From assembly GCA_043777315.1 (NCBI GenBank), contig JAYVPW010000058.1, positions 69,394 to 133,393 of the forward strand: a stretch of DNA of 64,000 nt, written 5' to 3'. Below, piece after piece: positions 34,801 to 43,668 of the stretch. Every line of letters starts with the position of its first letter. Position 1 is the stretch's first letter. A program made the translations under genes and the position numbers. Under the pieces are notes generated by a model. It saw nothing but the letters and a program-made list of their open reading frames with translations. It made no database searches and had not been told where the DNA came from. The DNA comes from CAIURC01 sp043777315. GTDB lineage: Bacteria; Verrucomicrobiota; Verrucomicrobiia; Chthoniobacterales; Chthoniobacteraceae.

Positions 34801-35767
34801 TGAACTTCACTTCGCCGACATCGGTGAAGACGCGCAAATTGAACGGCGAACCCGCGCCCGCGGCGCTGTCGATCGCCCCGAGGAAAATCACACCGCCGCC
34901 GCCGCGCGTGGCGACGCGGGCGTCGTCCGAGGTGAGGAGCACGGCGCTGCCGAGGGTGACATCGTCGGTGGCGCTGGATCGGACGAAGCCGCCGAGCCAG
35001 AGGCGCGCGTCGGCCGGGGCGTCGGGATTGTTTTGCACCAGAATCGTGCCGGTCGCTTCGAGGCGCGCGTTCGCGCCGTTGGACTGGACGATCACGCTGT
35101 CCTGCAAACCGCCGAGCGCGGGCACTGCGCTGCCGCTGTATTCCGAGCCGCGCACGTCGAGATTGTGGCCAGCCTTGAGCGCGCCTTGCAGCAGGTTGTC
35201 GCCGATCAAAACGCCGCCGGTCCCGTCGCCGTCGGAGTCGGCGAGGACGGTGAGATCGGCAGTGAGGCCCGTCGTTTCGACCTGCGCGAAAATGTTCGCG
35301 TCGCCCGTCGAATGCAGCACCGCCGGGCCCGCGACACTGATCGGCGCGTTGAAAGTGAGCGTCCCGCTGGTGAAATCCGCCGCCCCCGGCAGGCTGAGCG
35401 CGCTGTTCACCGCGACGGTGTCCGCGCCCGTGCCCGTATCGACGGCGAGATCGACCGTCAGCGACGAAAACGCGATGAAGACATCGTTTGCTCCATTCTG
35501 CGTGAACCCTGCGCCCGCGGTGATGGCATGCGTCGGATCGCTGATGTGCAAATCGCTGCCGCTGATCGTGAAAGTGAGCGTCTCCACTTCCCCTACCCCG
35601 CCCTGATCGCCCTGCACTGCGATGCTCCCGGCGGCAAGCGTCGCCAGCGCCGCCGGGGCGATGCGCGACTCGAGCGGTTCGATGCGAGTATCGCGTGCCC
35701 CGATACGGAGCGTCGGCGCTTTTTTTGCGGGAACGGCAAACTTGCAGAGGAGAGTTTGGATGTTCAT
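31889..35767 (-). CDS. large LEPR-XLL-type secreted beta-repeat protein
   Basis: A 1292-residue protein. Near the N-terminus RIEPLESRIAPAALATLAAG fits the LEPR-XLL signature found at the start of very large surface proteins of Verrucomicrobia and Planctomycetes. The rest consists of Gly/Thr/Ala-rich beta repeats with no Cys beyond the leader (for example FNAPISVAGPAVLHSTGDAN and TVNGTLAGTGTASIELDAAA), consistent with a right-handed parallel beta-helix or autotransporter-associated repeats. No autotransporter barrel was recognised at the C-terminus, which ends in an aromatic residue pattern (DDLLIYFRA). Likely exported to the cell surface. Strong compositional bias makes long spurious frames on the other strand. 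Confidence 0.85.
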   Translation of the reverse strand: MNIQTLLCKFAVPAKKAPTLRIGARDTRIEPLESRIAPAALATLAAGSIAVQGDQGGVGEVETLTFTISGSDLHISDPTHAITAGAGFTQNGANDVFIAFSSLTVDLAVDTGTGADTVAVNSALSLPGAADFTSGTLTFNAPISVAGPAVLHSTGDANIFAQVETTGLTADLTVLADSDGDGTGGVLIGDNLLQGALKAGHNLDVRGSEYSGSAVPALGGLQDSVIVQSNGANARLEATGTILVQNNPDAPADARLWLGGFVRSSATDDVTLGSAVLLTSDDARVATRGGGGVIFLGAIDSAAGAGSPFNLRVFTDVGEVKFNSAIGAATPAGDVVVESAFDVTVSSTLAASSFTVGKALGAVEFDGAVTTTGFGANLSVNAASLLVKAPITATAPGALSSTIFFQTENIAITADISGDGTITVQPQTDGRSIGINAAGDLNLTTAEIVLLQSGAASIQIGRSSGTGAMTIGSITFNHSVLLLSPAGAGSITVNGTLAGTGTASIELDAAAINLNVASPAAAISTAGKGVALIGNVHLLANTLINTNFAGAGGDVNTDGTINGAFALRIDAGDFLTGGTVEFGGAANAPGGASIGGGTALASLLVEAGTITLGPRIVTSGAQTYSANNAIEAFVGSLRSKVSGAITLDGPLQLNGGLPIFTSGLVGADIVFTSTVDGVAIGGALALNSGANGAVHFQGNVGTTTALSKIIVANSGSILADGELRATTSISLDSNEIDFAGGADSVGTTNGTLTLQTHGITTAVLVGGTADPGASTLHLSTTDLAALDGNSHLIRIARVTGTGGLTIAAAGATFRSPVEFHQSGRIGAISVLGNVTGTGNASLGFTVGTTTLAANLRTAGQPIRVDHPFLGTNLVTVSTIESGAPGADVTFAGALLTTGAGAHNLTVTAGTGTVNFLGSVGNTASKPGALDVTAALIKVNSSLTAGSLTFTGNTELRGNLIATSTTAGQIYTGDVKIGTSLKIAVPIGPLQITGTINSPAAAALTIVTTENITVGGEVGGVTRLGVIAVTTTGSATFAAPITGQSLLVKAASFAVNDVSTNTSQTYSGIGTFNGALTANTLKITAKNNIAIAAPVVVTSTATFLAKGFDVSATNSANQFGRLDATARHATFAETGDTSLGTVNLTGTLTLDSTGNVAQVGRLTVNAIDITSGGAVQLGSSVNTIHSIQKIAAQTGVLLVATHSNLALDGPTSTVTGDIVVATSAFFSTTAYNVFNHVGSSAFSHGSSGRLLVYSYAQSASRLTGVTFDHVSLGLRYPLLPPGYSDDLLIYFRA

Positions 35768-35989
35768 GGGCGTGGGGGGACGAACTGCATGTGCTGCGGA
35801 CCGAAGGAACTACAGAAAGAAACGAGCCACCCGCTTTCCGGCAAAAATAGCCGGAAGGGAGCGTCCGCACTGACTGGAAAACCGAACGGAAGGCGTGGCA
35901 TCGGATTCATTGCCCAGTTTAGTTCTCGGGGGAAAGGGGCTGGGGCCGAAAATCAGCGGGCACTTCGCACCTCCGTGGCAACCTCGCCA
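35768..35989. promoter_or_regulatory. intergenic leader upstream of the LEPR-XLL gene
   Basis: A 222-base gap holding the promoter and leader of the minus-strand LEPR-XLL gene. A hairpin ttccggc-(7)-gccggaa at 35836-35856 lies 69 bases upstream of the start and could be an RNA structure or terminator. No gene was seen. Confidence 0.4.
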
Positions 35990-37588
35990 CTAAAACTTTG
36001 GCGAAACTTTCGTCGGCCTGTCCGGAGCGACCCACAACGCGCGGTGTTTCGCCAGCGGTACGAGCAAAAATGAGTGCGCGCGGGCGTAGTCGAGCAGCGG
36101 TCGCTCCAAGTCCTCATCCTCCACGCCGGTGAGGATGGCCGACGGTGGATCGGCCGCGAGAAAATCCTCGAGGTCGGCCGGTGCGACGATTTTCAGCCGC
36201 TTGCGCCGCTCCGGGTCGAGCAAATGCGCCCCGCGCCAGGCGAACGGTCCCGTCGCGAATTCGGGATAAATTGGCAGGCCCGTCTCGATCACCCACGCCG
36301 GGGCAAGCGTGAGAACCTTCCCGCCCCCGACGTGTCTCCCGATTTCCGAGCTGAATTCGTGCGCCCGCCCCGGGAACCACTCGGCGGGGTGAACTACATT
36401 GGCGAACCACGAAAAGCCGTTTTTCCCTGAATGTTGCATGGTATCGTAAACACTTTTGCCGGAGGAGATTATCACCAGTAACACCAACCCGGCACGGAGG
36501 TGGGGAGCGAACCTCCAAGTGGCTGGGATAGCCCCCAGTCCGCAAGCCACTCCCCACGCCAGAAAGGGAATCACCACGAAATAGTGCTGATATTGATACC
36601 GCGACGGCGCGAAACACCCCGCGATAATGAACGGCAGAACGAAAAAAATCAGCGCGCATGGAAAGTCACCCCCTGCCCTTCTCCGCAACCACCGCACCGC
36701 CGCCGGGACCGAAATCAGATAAGCGGCGAAGATCGGCCAACTCGGAATGACGATCTCTTTGAAAAAATATCGCGCCTTCCGCCACGAGGTGATCGTCTTC
36801 TGCGCCCTGGAATCCGTCGGATCGCTCAAGCGCAATCGCGGAAACTGCAGGTTGCCAAAAACGAAGGCCTCGGGAGAGGAATACCAGAGGTAAAAAGACG
36901 GGGCGAGCGCGAGCAATGCACCGCCGGTAAACACCACGGAGAGAGCGGCTTGTCTGCGAAACTGACACTGGAAAACGAAGTGCGCCGCCCACAACGGAAT
37001 GAGCACCGGCGCGAAGGTAAGACGACTCCCGACCGCAATCCCCGCACAGGCCCCGGCGAGCGCGGAGAACATCACAGAGTTCCGCTTCGCAGAGATAATG
37101 ACCAGTGCCGACGCGGCAAGGGTAAAAAAGGTGGGTAGTTCGTGATTCCAAGTCTTTCCGGTGGTGTATCGGAAGACGGGGTCGAAAAAGAGCAGGAGCA
37201 AAACGACGGCAGCCGCGGGGAACGACCAGCGGCGTTCGCCGAATGGCGGGGTCTGGTAACACTGCACAACGAGGAGCACCCCCACGAGCCAAGTGCAAGA
37301 CACTCCGAGGATTTTGGCCGCCAGGATGGGATGGCCCGAGATTTGGTCGAGGGCCGCGTAAACAAACGCCAGATTCGGCAGGTGGAAAAGCGGGTAATCG
37401 CGGAATGGCAGGAGGTGCTGCTTGGCAAGCAACGCGCCCGGCGCGAGGAATTGGTGTTCGTCGTGGTTTAAGGAACGGTCCATCGCCCACGCGAAAAGTA
37501 AAACCCCAAAAACGATCAGCAACCCCGCTGGAGCCAGCCATCTTCGCCGATCGGTCGCGGCCGCCGGGGGCGCAAAACTCTGACTCAC
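35990..37588 (-). CDS. polytopic membrane glycosyltransferase-like protein
   Basis: A 532-residue membrane protein with about ten hydrophobic segments (for example LLIVFGVLLFAWAM, AAAVVLLLLFFDPVF, ALIFFVLPFIIAGCF). The first loop MDRSLNHDEHQFLAPGALL has the acidic D/E pair after helix 1 typical of GT-C glycosyltransferases (ArnT/PMT-like). A C-terminal soluble domain of about 120 residues follows. It probably transfers sugars from a lipid carrier; the acceptor is unknown. GTG at 37588 overlaps the mnmG stop as GTGA. A longer in-frame reading upstream lies within mnmG and was rejected. Confidence 0.78.
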   Translation of the reverse strand: MSQSFAPPAAATDRRRWLAPAGLLIVFGVLLFAWAMDRSLNHDEHQFLAPGALLAKQHLLPFRDYPLFHLPNLAFVYAALDQISGHPILAAKILGVSCTWLVGVLLVVQCYQTPPFGERRWSFPAAAVVLLLLFFDPVFRYTTGKTWNHELPTFFTLAASALVIISAKRNSVMFSALAGACAGIAVGSRLTFAPVLIPLWAAHFVFQCQFRRQAALSVVFTGGALLALAPSFYLWYSSPEAFVFGNLQFPRLRLSDPTDSRAQKTITSWRKARYFFKEIVIPSWPIFAAYLISVPAAVRWLRRRAGGDFPCALIFFVLPFIIAGCFAPSRYQYQHYFVVIPFLAWGVACGLGAIPATWRFAPHLRAGLVLLVIISSGKSVYDTMQHSGKNGFSWFANVVHPAEWFPGRAHEFSSEIGRHVGGGKVLTLAPAWVIETGLPIYPEFATGPFAWRGAHLLDPERRKRLKIVAPADLEDFLAADPPSAILTGVEDEDLERPLLDYARAHSFLLVPLAKHRALWVAPDRPTKVSPKF

Positions 37589-39447
37589 GACTGCGGGCCT
37601 CGCTTCAAGACGATCGCGAGCAGCGAAAGATCCGCCGGGGTGATTCCACTGATGCGGGCCGCCTGCCCGAGCGTTTCGGGCCGCACAGCCGCGAGCTTTT
37701 GCCGGGTCTCCGCTCGCAAACCCTCGATCGCGGAGTAGTCCAGATCCGACGGGAGTGCCTTCGCCTCGCTTGCACTCAGCTTCTCGATGGCCGCGTTTTG
37801 GCGAGCGATGTAACCCTCGTATTTGAGTTCGATTTCGATCGCCTCCCAAAGATCCGCGTTCCACTTCGACCGGACCGCTTCGGGAAGCGAGCAAGGGCTC
37901 GCTTCAGGACGCTTCAGCCACTGCGCGACACGGACGCCTTCGTATTGAACGGCCCCAGCGTACGCCCGCAACTCTTCCAGTGCTGCGAGTTTCGTCGAGA
38001 GTTTTGCAACGCGCGCGGCATCCACCAAGCCGAATTCCTTTCCCAGCATCGTCAGGCGCACGTCTGCGTTGTCGTGACGCAGGACGAGTCGATGCTCGGC
38101 CCGGCTCGTGAACATCCGGTACGGCTCTGGCGTGCCTTTTGTCACTAGGTCGTCGATCAAAACGCCGATGTAAGCCTGCGCCCGGCCGAGCACGAGCGGC
38201 GGACGCTTGAGAATTTTCAACGCGGCGTTGGCCCCCGCCAACAATCCCTGCGCAGCCGCCTCCTCGTATCCTGAGGTCCCGTTGATCTGGCCCGCGAAAT
38301 AAAGATTCGGCACCCGCTTGGTCTCGAGAGTGTGGCGTAATTGAGTTGGCGGGCAGAAGTCGTATTCCACTGCATACCCCGGGCGCATGATCTCCGCAGC
38401 TTCCAGCCCCGGAATCGTGCGGATGAAATCATATTGCACTTCCATCGGGAGGCTCGTGGAGACCCCGTTCACGTAATATTCCTCCGTGTGCCGCCCCTCC
38501 GGCTCGAGAAAAATCTGGTGATGTTCCTTTTCTGCAAACTTCACCACTTTGTCCTCGATCGAAGGGCAATACCGCGGGCCAACCCCCTCGATTCGACCAG
38601 CGTAAAGCGGAGATTTATCGAGATTATTGCGGATGAGCGTGTGCGTCGCGGGTCCGGTATTGGTGATCCAGCACGGGAGTTGTTCCACATGGAACACTCC
38701 ATCCCGAAACCGATTGAGCGTGAAAATGTCATCACTCCTCTCGCCCATCTCCTCGGGCATGAACGAAAACGGCATCGGCGGCTCATCTCCGGATTGGCGC
38801 TCGCACCGCATGAAATCAATCGAACGCCCGTTCAACCGGCACGGTGTCCCCGTTTTAAACCGCCCAATTTCAAACCCCAAATCGACCAGGCTGTCACTCA
38901 ACGTCGAAAATGCGTCCCCCATGCGTCCCCCCGGCTGATTTCGCAGGCCAACATGGAGCAGACCTCGCATGAACGTCCCCGTCGTGATGATCACCGCCCT
39001 CGCCTCGAAGCGAAGGCCGAAATTCGTCTCGACCCCCGTCGCACCATTTTCGTCCGTGACGATCCGAACGGCGTTTCCCTGCTTCAGGTCGAGCCCCGGC
39101 TGCCGTTCGAGGATTGCCTTGGCTCGAAATTGATACGCCTTCTTGTCGCACTGCGCTCGGGGGGACCGCACGCTCGGACCTTTCTTCGCATTGAGGAGCC
39201 GAAACTGAATGCTGGTCGCGTCGGTATTCAATCCCATCACGCCACCCAGCGCGTCGATCTCCCGCACCATCTGACCTTTGGCTTGCCCTCCAATGGCTGG
39301 ATTGCAGGACATTTGCCCGACCGAATCCAAATTCTGCGTGAGCATCAATGTCTCGCAGCCCAATCTGGCAGCCGCCGTGGCAGCCTCGATGCCGGCATGC
39401 CCGGCACCGATCACGACCACATCATACCTCTTCGGATAAACGAACAT
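37585..39447 (-). CDS. mnmG: tRNA uridine-5-carboxymethylaminomethyl modification enzyme (MnmG/GidA)
   Basis: A 620-residue FAD enzyme that with MnmE installs the 5-carboxymethylaminomethyl group on U34 of certain tRNAs. Signature stretches: the FAD-binding VVVIGAGHAGIEAATAAARL at the N-terminus, MSCNPAIGGQAKGQMVREID, RAQCDKKAYQF, RPGYAVEYDFCPPTQL, and FFAGQINGT-like YFAGQINGTSGYEEAAAQG. The C-terminal helical domain (SRAEHRLVLRHDNADVRL) is present. Length matches the family. The membrane protein gene follows with a 4-base overlap and cytidine deaminase precedes by 17 bases, so all three may be co-transcribed. No mnmE is in the window. Confidence 0.97.
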   Translation of the reverse strand: MFVYPKRYDVVVIGAGHAGIEAATAAARLGCETLMLTQNLDSVGQMSCNPAIGGQAKGQMVREIDALGGVMGLNTDATSIQFRLLNAKKGPSVRSPRAQCDKKAYQFRAKAILERQPGLDLKQGNAVRIVTDENGATGVETNFGLRFEARAVIITTGTFMRGLLHVGLRNQPGGRMGDAFSTLSDSLVDLGFEIGRFKTGTPCRLNGRSIDFMRCERQSGDEPPMPFSFMPEEMGERSDDIFTLNRFRDGVFHVEQLPCWITNTGPATHTLIRNNLDKSPLYAGRIEGVGPRYCPSIEDKVVKFAEKEHHQIFLEPEGRHTEEYYVNGVSTSLPMEVQYDFIRTIPGLEAAEIMRPGYAVEYDFCPPTQLRHTLETKRVPNLYFAGQINGTSGYEEAAAQGLLAGANAALKILKRPPLVLGRAQAYIGVLIDDLVTKGTPEPYRMFTSRAEHRLVLRHDNADVRLTMLGKEFGLVDAARVAKLSTKLAALEELRAYAGAVQYEGVRVAQWLKRPEASPCSLPEAVRSKWNADLWEAIEIELKYEGYIARQNAAIEKLSASEAKALPSDLDYSAIEGLRAETRQKLAAVRPETLGQAARISGITPADLSLLAIVLKRGPQS

Positions 39448-39464
39448 GTTCTACGTAGAACAAT

Positions 39465-39860
39465 TCAAGTCCCCAAAATGCCCGCCTTCGCTCGCGGGAG
39501 CAGTTCAGCCAAGTTCGCTCGGAACACGACGCCGTCCTGATTGGACGAACAAATCTCCAAATCCGGCGCGAACTCCGCCAATACCTGCCGACAGGCCCCA
39601 CACGGACTCACCGGCTCTCGCGAATGAGACACGATCGCCACCGCCAAAAACTCTCGAACTCCCGCTGAAATCGCCGCGCACACCGCCGCCCGTTCGGCGC
39701 AAATGGTGAGTCCGAACGAAAGATTCTCAGAATTGCAGCCGCAAAACACCCGGCCATCGGCGGCCAGAAGCGCCGCCCCGACGGAGAAATCGGAATACGG
39801 AGCGTACGCATTTTCCCTGACCGCCCAAGCGGCTTCGAGAAGTGTAGAAAACTGGATCAT
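39465..39860 (-). CDS. cdd: cytidine deaminase
   Basis: A 131-residue zinc enzyme converting cytidine or deoxycytidine to uridine forms in pyrimidine salvage. The homotetrameric-type pattern is complete: YAPYSDFSVGAAL, GCNSENLSFGLTICAERAA with C54-A-E56, and SPCGACRQVLAEF with C87 and C90. Length matches the small bacterial class. It precedes mnmG on the same strand. Confidence 0.95.
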   Translation of the reverse strand: MIQFSTLLEAAWAVRENAYAPYSDFSVGAALLAADGRVFCGCNSENLSFGLTICAERAAVCAAISAGVREFLAVAIVSHSREPVSPCGACRQVLAEFAPDLEICSSNQDGVVFRANLAELLPRAKAGILGT

Positions 39861-40106
39861 TGCGCTACGTCAGCGAGATCTGAATGCGAAGCGCAATTGT
39901 CGCTGACTTGGATTGAGTGTGACAGGCTCCATCGCACCTGTCCACATTCGCTAAGTTGTTGTATTCGTGCAGGTTGCGCCGCATTGTCGCCCGTGCTGCG
40001 CCTTCGCGGCATCTTTCTGCCTCGGGTTCCGGTCGATCGTCCTACGTTCAGTGTTGCGCGACCCCACTGACCTGATTTACAGATTGCCGGTTTAATTTCA
40101 CACCCT
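39861..40106. promoter_or_regulatory. divergent promoter region between cdd and pdhA
   Basis: A 246-base spacer between cdd (minus) and pdhA (plus). Inverted repeat gtcagcga/tcgctgac at about 39869-39905, with an inner tgcgaagcgca, could form a hairpin in the cdd leader. No further gene was seen. Confidence 0.35.
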
Positions 40107-41180
40107 ATGGAAACTGCCGTCACAGCCCACGATTTCGCGTCAGCATCGATCAATCAATCGCTGTCCTCCGACGACAAAATTCGCTTCCTCCGCGAGATGT
40201 TGCGCATTCGGCGTTTTGAGCAGAAAGCGAACGAACAATACAGCGGCGGCAAGATCGGCGGTTTCCTCCATCTTTACATCGGGCAGGAAAGCGTGGCCGT
40301 CGCCACGGTGTCGCTGATGGGCGGCAATGATCATGTGATCACGGCCTATCGCGATCACGGGCATGCGCTGGCGGTGGGGATGAACATGAACGAGTGCATG
40401 GCCGAGCTATTTGGCAAGGCGACGGGTTGCTCGAAAGGGAAGGGGGGCTCAATGCACTTCTTTGCACCGGACAAGAACTATTGGGGTGGACACGGGATCG
40501 TCGGAGGGCAAACACCACTCGGTCTAGGTCTGGCGTACGGGATCAAATACAAAGGTCTCACTGGAGCCGCGCTTTGTTTCATGGGCGACGGCTCTGTCAA
40601 TCAAGGTTGCTGGTATGAGTCGCTGAACATTGCGTCGCTGTGGGACTTGCCTGTCATCTACATCATCGAGAACAATCAGTATTCCATGGGCACGAGCCTG
40701 GAACGCTCCAGTGCCTTTCGCAGTTGTCTCGCCGAGCGGGCGCAGGGCTTTGCCATCGACTGGGATTGCTGCAATGGCGAGGACATCTACGAAGTGCGCG
40801 CCAAGACACAGGTCGCGCTGGACCGGGCTCACAAGCAGTCGCGCCCATCGGTCTTGGAAGTCGATACTTACCGCTGGTACGGGCATTCGGTCGCCGACGC
40901 GAAACACAAGACTTACCGCAGCGAGCAGGAGATCGAGCAATACAAACAGAACCATGACCCGATCCGGCTGTGGAAGGCGCGGCTGATCAGTGAAGGCGTC
41001 CTGAGTGAAGAGAAGTATGATGAGATCGACGCCGCGGCCCGCACCGAAGCGCAGGAGAGCGTCACCTTCGCGGAGCAAAGCCCGCTCCCGAGCTTCGCGT
41101 CCATCACCGAGGATGTTTACTTTGAAGTCGATCGGCAGACCGTCGCCGGGCGCACGGGCAAACACTTTTTCAACGACTAA
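40107..41180 (+). CDS. pdhA: pyruvate dehydrogenase E1 component, alpha subunit
   Basis: A 357-residue thiamine-diphosphate-dependent subunit. Landmarks: MLRIRRFEQKANEQYSGGKI, FLHLYIGQESVAVA, GGSMHFFAPDKNYWGGHGIV, and the ThDP/Mg motif GDGSVNQGCWYESLNIASLW with ENNQYSMGTS. C-terminal TYRWYGHSVADAKHKTYRS carries the phosphorylation-loop-like region. It decarboxylates pyruvate and, with the beta subunit, passes the acetyl group to E2 lipoyl groups. The beta subunit follows after 6 bases. The substrate could in principle be another 2-oxo acid, but the pattern is of the PDH class. Confidence 0.96.
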   Translation: METAVTAHDFASASINQSLSSDDKIRFLREMLRIRRFEQKANEQYSGGKIGGFLHLYIGQESVAVATVSLMGGNDHVITAYRDHGHALAVGMNMNECMAELFGKATGCSKGKGGSMHFFAPDKNYWGGHGIVGGQTPLGLGLAYGIKYKGLTGAALCFMGDGSVNQGCWYESLNIASLWDLPVIYIIENNQYSMGTSLERSSAFRSCLAERAQGFAIDWDCCNGEDIYEVRAKTQVALDRAHKQSRPSVLEVDTYRWYGHSVADAKHKTYRSEQEIEQYKQNHDPIRLWKARLISEGVLSEEKYDEIDAAARTEAQESVTFAEQSPLPSFASITEDVYFEVDRQTVAGRTGKHFFND

Positions 41181-41186
41181 CACTTT

Positions 41187-42161
41187 ATGCCTCAAATCAC
41201 TTATCGCGAAGCCCTGCGACACGCGCTCGCTGAAGAACTCGAGCGCGACGAAAACGTCGTGATCCTCGGTGAAGAAGTCGCCGAGTACGACGGCGCTTAC
41301 AAGGTCACCGAGGGCTTGTGGAAACGCTTCGGCGACAAGCGTGTGGTCGATACACCGATCAGCGAAGCCGCCTTCATCGGCATGGGTGTCGGAGCCTCGA
41401 TGCTCGGCATCCGGCCTGTCATGGAACTGATGTTCTGGAGCTTCGCCACCGTCGCGTGGGATCAGATCGTCAACAACGCCGGCTTTGTCCGCTACATGAG
41501 CGGGGGACTCATCAACTGTCCCATCGTCATCCGCGGCCCCGCCAATGGCGGCACCAACGTCGGCGCGACCCACAGTCACACGCCAGAAAACATGCTGGCC
41601 AACCTTCCCGGCGTGAAGGTCGTCTGTCCCGCGACCGCCTATGACGCGAAAGGTCTGCTCAAAACCGCGATCCGGGACAACGACCCCGTCATGTTCATGG
41701 AGAACACCTTGCTCTACGGCGAAAAGTGGGAGGTCCCCGACGGGGAATATCTCATCCCGCTCGGCGTCGCCGACATCAAGCGTGAAGGCACCGACATCAC
41801 TCTCATCGCGCACGGCCGCGCCGTCCTCACCGCATTGAAAGCCGCCGAGCTACTCGCCGCCGAGCACGACATCAGCGCCGAAGTCCTAGACTTGCGCAGC
41901 ATCCGTCCGCTCGACGAAGAGGCCATCCTCAAAAGCGTCCGCAAGACCCATCGCGCCGTCCTCATCGAGGAAAACAAACCCTTCTGCGGCGTGGACGCGC
42001 AGATCTCCTCGATCCTCATGCAGAAAGCCTTCGACGACCTCGACGCGCCCGTCCTCCGCATCAGCGCCATCGACGCCCCCGCGATCTACAGCCCCGCACT
42101 CGAGGCCCAGCAGCTCCCGCGGCCGCTCGATATCGTCAACAAGGTCCTTACCATCTGTTGA
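41187..42161 (+). CDS. pdhB: pyruvate dehydrogenase E1 component, beta subunit
   Basis: A 324-residue transketolase-like subunit. Landmarks: TYREALRHALAEELERDENV, VILGEEVAEYDGAYKVTEGL, RVVDTPISEAAFIGMGVGAS, FIRGPANGG-like IVIRGPANGGTNVGATHSHTP, and VLDLRSIRPLDEEAI. Complete and the usual length. Directly after pdhA and followed, after a repeat-filled 172-base spacer, by the E2 gene. Confidence 0.97.
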   Translation: MPQITYREALRHALAEELERDENVVILGEEVAEYDGAYKVTEGLWKRFGDKRVVDTPISEAAFIGMGVGASMLGIRPVMELMFWSFATVAWDQIVNNAGFVRYMSGGLINCPIVIRGPANGGTNVGATHSHTPENMLANLPGVKVVCPATAYDAKGLLKTAIRDNDPVMFMENTLLYGEKWEVPDGEYLIPLGVADIKREGTDITLIAHGRAVLTALKAAELLAAEHDISAEVLDLRSIRPLDEEAILKSVRKTHRAVLIEENKPFCGVDAQISSILMQKAFDDLDAPVLRISAIDAPAIYSPALEAQQLPRPLDIVNKVLTIC

Positions 42162-42333
42162 TCCCCGCCACTCGGAACCCGCCGGGATTTCAGCAGGAAA
42201 ACAGGAAAACAGGAAGGGCCGCACTTCCCGCTTTTCCTGTTTTCCTGTTTTCCTGTTTTCCTGCTAAATCCCCGCTGGCTTTCTCCAGCCTCCACCAACT
42301 CTCCTCAACAGCCGCGACCCTTTTCTCAACACC
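42162..42333. repeat. inverted octamer array (CAGGAAAA)n between pdhB and pdhC
   Basis: The left arm with three CAGGAAAA-type units (42184-42213, beginning gggatttcagcagg) pairs with a right arm of ttttcctg units (42232-42272). The stem is about 28 bp with a loop near 42214-42231. It lies inside the pdh operon and so would be transcribed. A similar pair is at 54275-54341. Confidence 0.88.
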
Positions 42334-43668
42334 ATGGCCACCTCCATCAACATGCCCAAACTCAGCGACACCATGACCGAGGGCACCCTCGTCAAGTGGC
42401 GCAAACAGCAGGGCGACAAAGTCGAGACCGGCGACATCATCGCCGAGATCGAGACCGACAAAGCCACCATGGAAATGGAAGCCTTCGACGACGGCATCCT
42501 CCACCAGCTCCTCGCCGAGGGCGGGAAAGTGGCCATCGGCGCGAAGATGGGACTGCTTCTCGGCAAAGACGAGCAACCGCCGGCTGCCGGTGCGGAGCCC
42601 GCCGCGGCCGTCGCCGGGAAAGAGCCCGCAAAAGCAGCCCCGGCAGCCGGGGCCAAGTCCGACGCGAAACCTGCCGAGCCTGCTCAGAAATCCGCGTCGG
42701 CATCTGCGCCCGCACCCGCTGCGGCCGCTCCGGCAGGCAACGGCGAACGCATTAAGATCTCACCTTTCGCGAAAAAGCTCGCCGCCGAGAAGGGGATCGA
42801 CCCGTCCACCCTCCGCGGCACCGGCCCCGGCGGGCGCATCGTCGCCGCCGACATCGAATCCGCGAAAGCCGGCCCTGCGACCACCGCGGCCCCGGCGGCC
42901 AAAGCCAGCGCAGGCCCGCAGCCCATCGCCCCGATGCCCGCCGGGGCAGGGGACCAGCGCATCGCCCTCTCCGGCATGAGGCGCGTCATCGCCGAGCGCC
43001 TGCTCCTGAGCAAGAGCACCATCCCGCATTTCTACCTGCACATCGAGATCGACGCCGGCCCGCTCATGAAGCTCCGCGCCGAGCTCAACGGCCCCGCCGC
43101 CGACGCCAAAAAACCCGCATCCCCCGACGCCCCCCCGGCCCCGAAGCTCACCGTCAACGACTTCGTCCTCCGCGCCGTCGTCGCCGCCGCCGTCGCAGTC
43201 CCCGCCGTCAACGCCAGCTTTGCCGGCGACGCCATCATTCAATATGGCAGCGTCAACCTCGCCGTCGCCGTCGCCGTCGATGAGGGCCTCATCACCCCCG
43301 TCCTCCGCGACGCGCAAAAGAAATCCCTCCGCGAGATCAGCGACCAGGTCAAAGACCTCGCCACCCGCGCTCGCGGCAAAAAGCTCAAGCCCGAGGAATA
43401 CCAGGGCGGCACGATCACCGTCTCCAATCTCGGCAGCTACGGCATCGAGACCTTCGACGCCATCATCAATCCCCCCCAGGCCCTCATCGTCAGCGTCGGC
43501 GCCATCGTGAAAAAGCCCGTCATCGGCCCCGGCGACACGATCGTCCCCGGCCAGCGCATGTCCCTCGGCCTCAGCGCCGACCACCGCGTCATCGACGGCG
43601 CCATCGGCGCCACCTACCTCGCCGAGCTCCGCCGCCTCCTCGAGAGCCCCGCGCTTTTGCTCCTGTAG
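42334..43668 (+). CDS. pdhC: dihydrolipoamide acetyltransferase (E2 of pyruvate dehydrogenase)
   Basis: A 444-residue E2. The N-terminal lipoyl domain carries EIETDKATMEMEAFDDG with the lipoylated lysine at residue 43. An Ala/Pro-rich linker follows, then an E3-binding domain (ISPFAKKLAAEKGIDPSTLR, GTGPGGRIVAADIE) at about residues 145-180. The catalytic domain ends with the active-site LGLSADHRVIDGAIGA. One lipoyl domain only. It transfers acetyl from E1 to CoA. The E3 gene lies about 3.8 kb downstream after an accessory insertion rather than directly next. Confidence 0.96.
   Translation: MATSINMPKLSDTMTEGTLVKWRKQQGDKVETGDIIAEIETDKATMEMEAFDDGILHQLLAEGGKVAIGAKMGLLLGKDEQPPAAGAEPAAAVAGKEPAKAAPAAGAKSDAKPAEPAQKSASASAPAPAAAAPAGNGERIKISPFAKKLAAEKGIDPSTLRGTGPGGRIVAADIESAKAGPATTAAPAAKASAGPQPIAPMPAGAGDQRIALSGMRRVIAERLLLSKSTIPHFYLHIEIDAGPLMKLRAELNGPAADAKKPASPDAPPAPKLTVNDFVLRAVVAAAVAVPAVNASFAGDAIIQYGSVNLAVAVAVDEGLITPVLRDAQKKSLREISDQVKDLATRARGKKLKPEEYQGGTITVSNLGSYGIETFDAIINPPQALIVSVGAIVKKPVIGPGDTIVPGQRMSLGLSADHRVIDGAIGATYLAELRRLLESPALLLL

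Noticed and set aside
34230..35870. 546-codon open frame on the minus strand
   Set aside because: Another frame of the LEPR-XLL coding strand, Arg-rich and low in complexity.
38341..39540. 399-codon open frame on the plus strand
   Set aside because: Antisense to mnmG, whose motifs are unambiguous.
40524..41813. 429-codon open frame on the minus strand
   Set aside because: Antisense to the well-conserved pdhA and pdhB genes.
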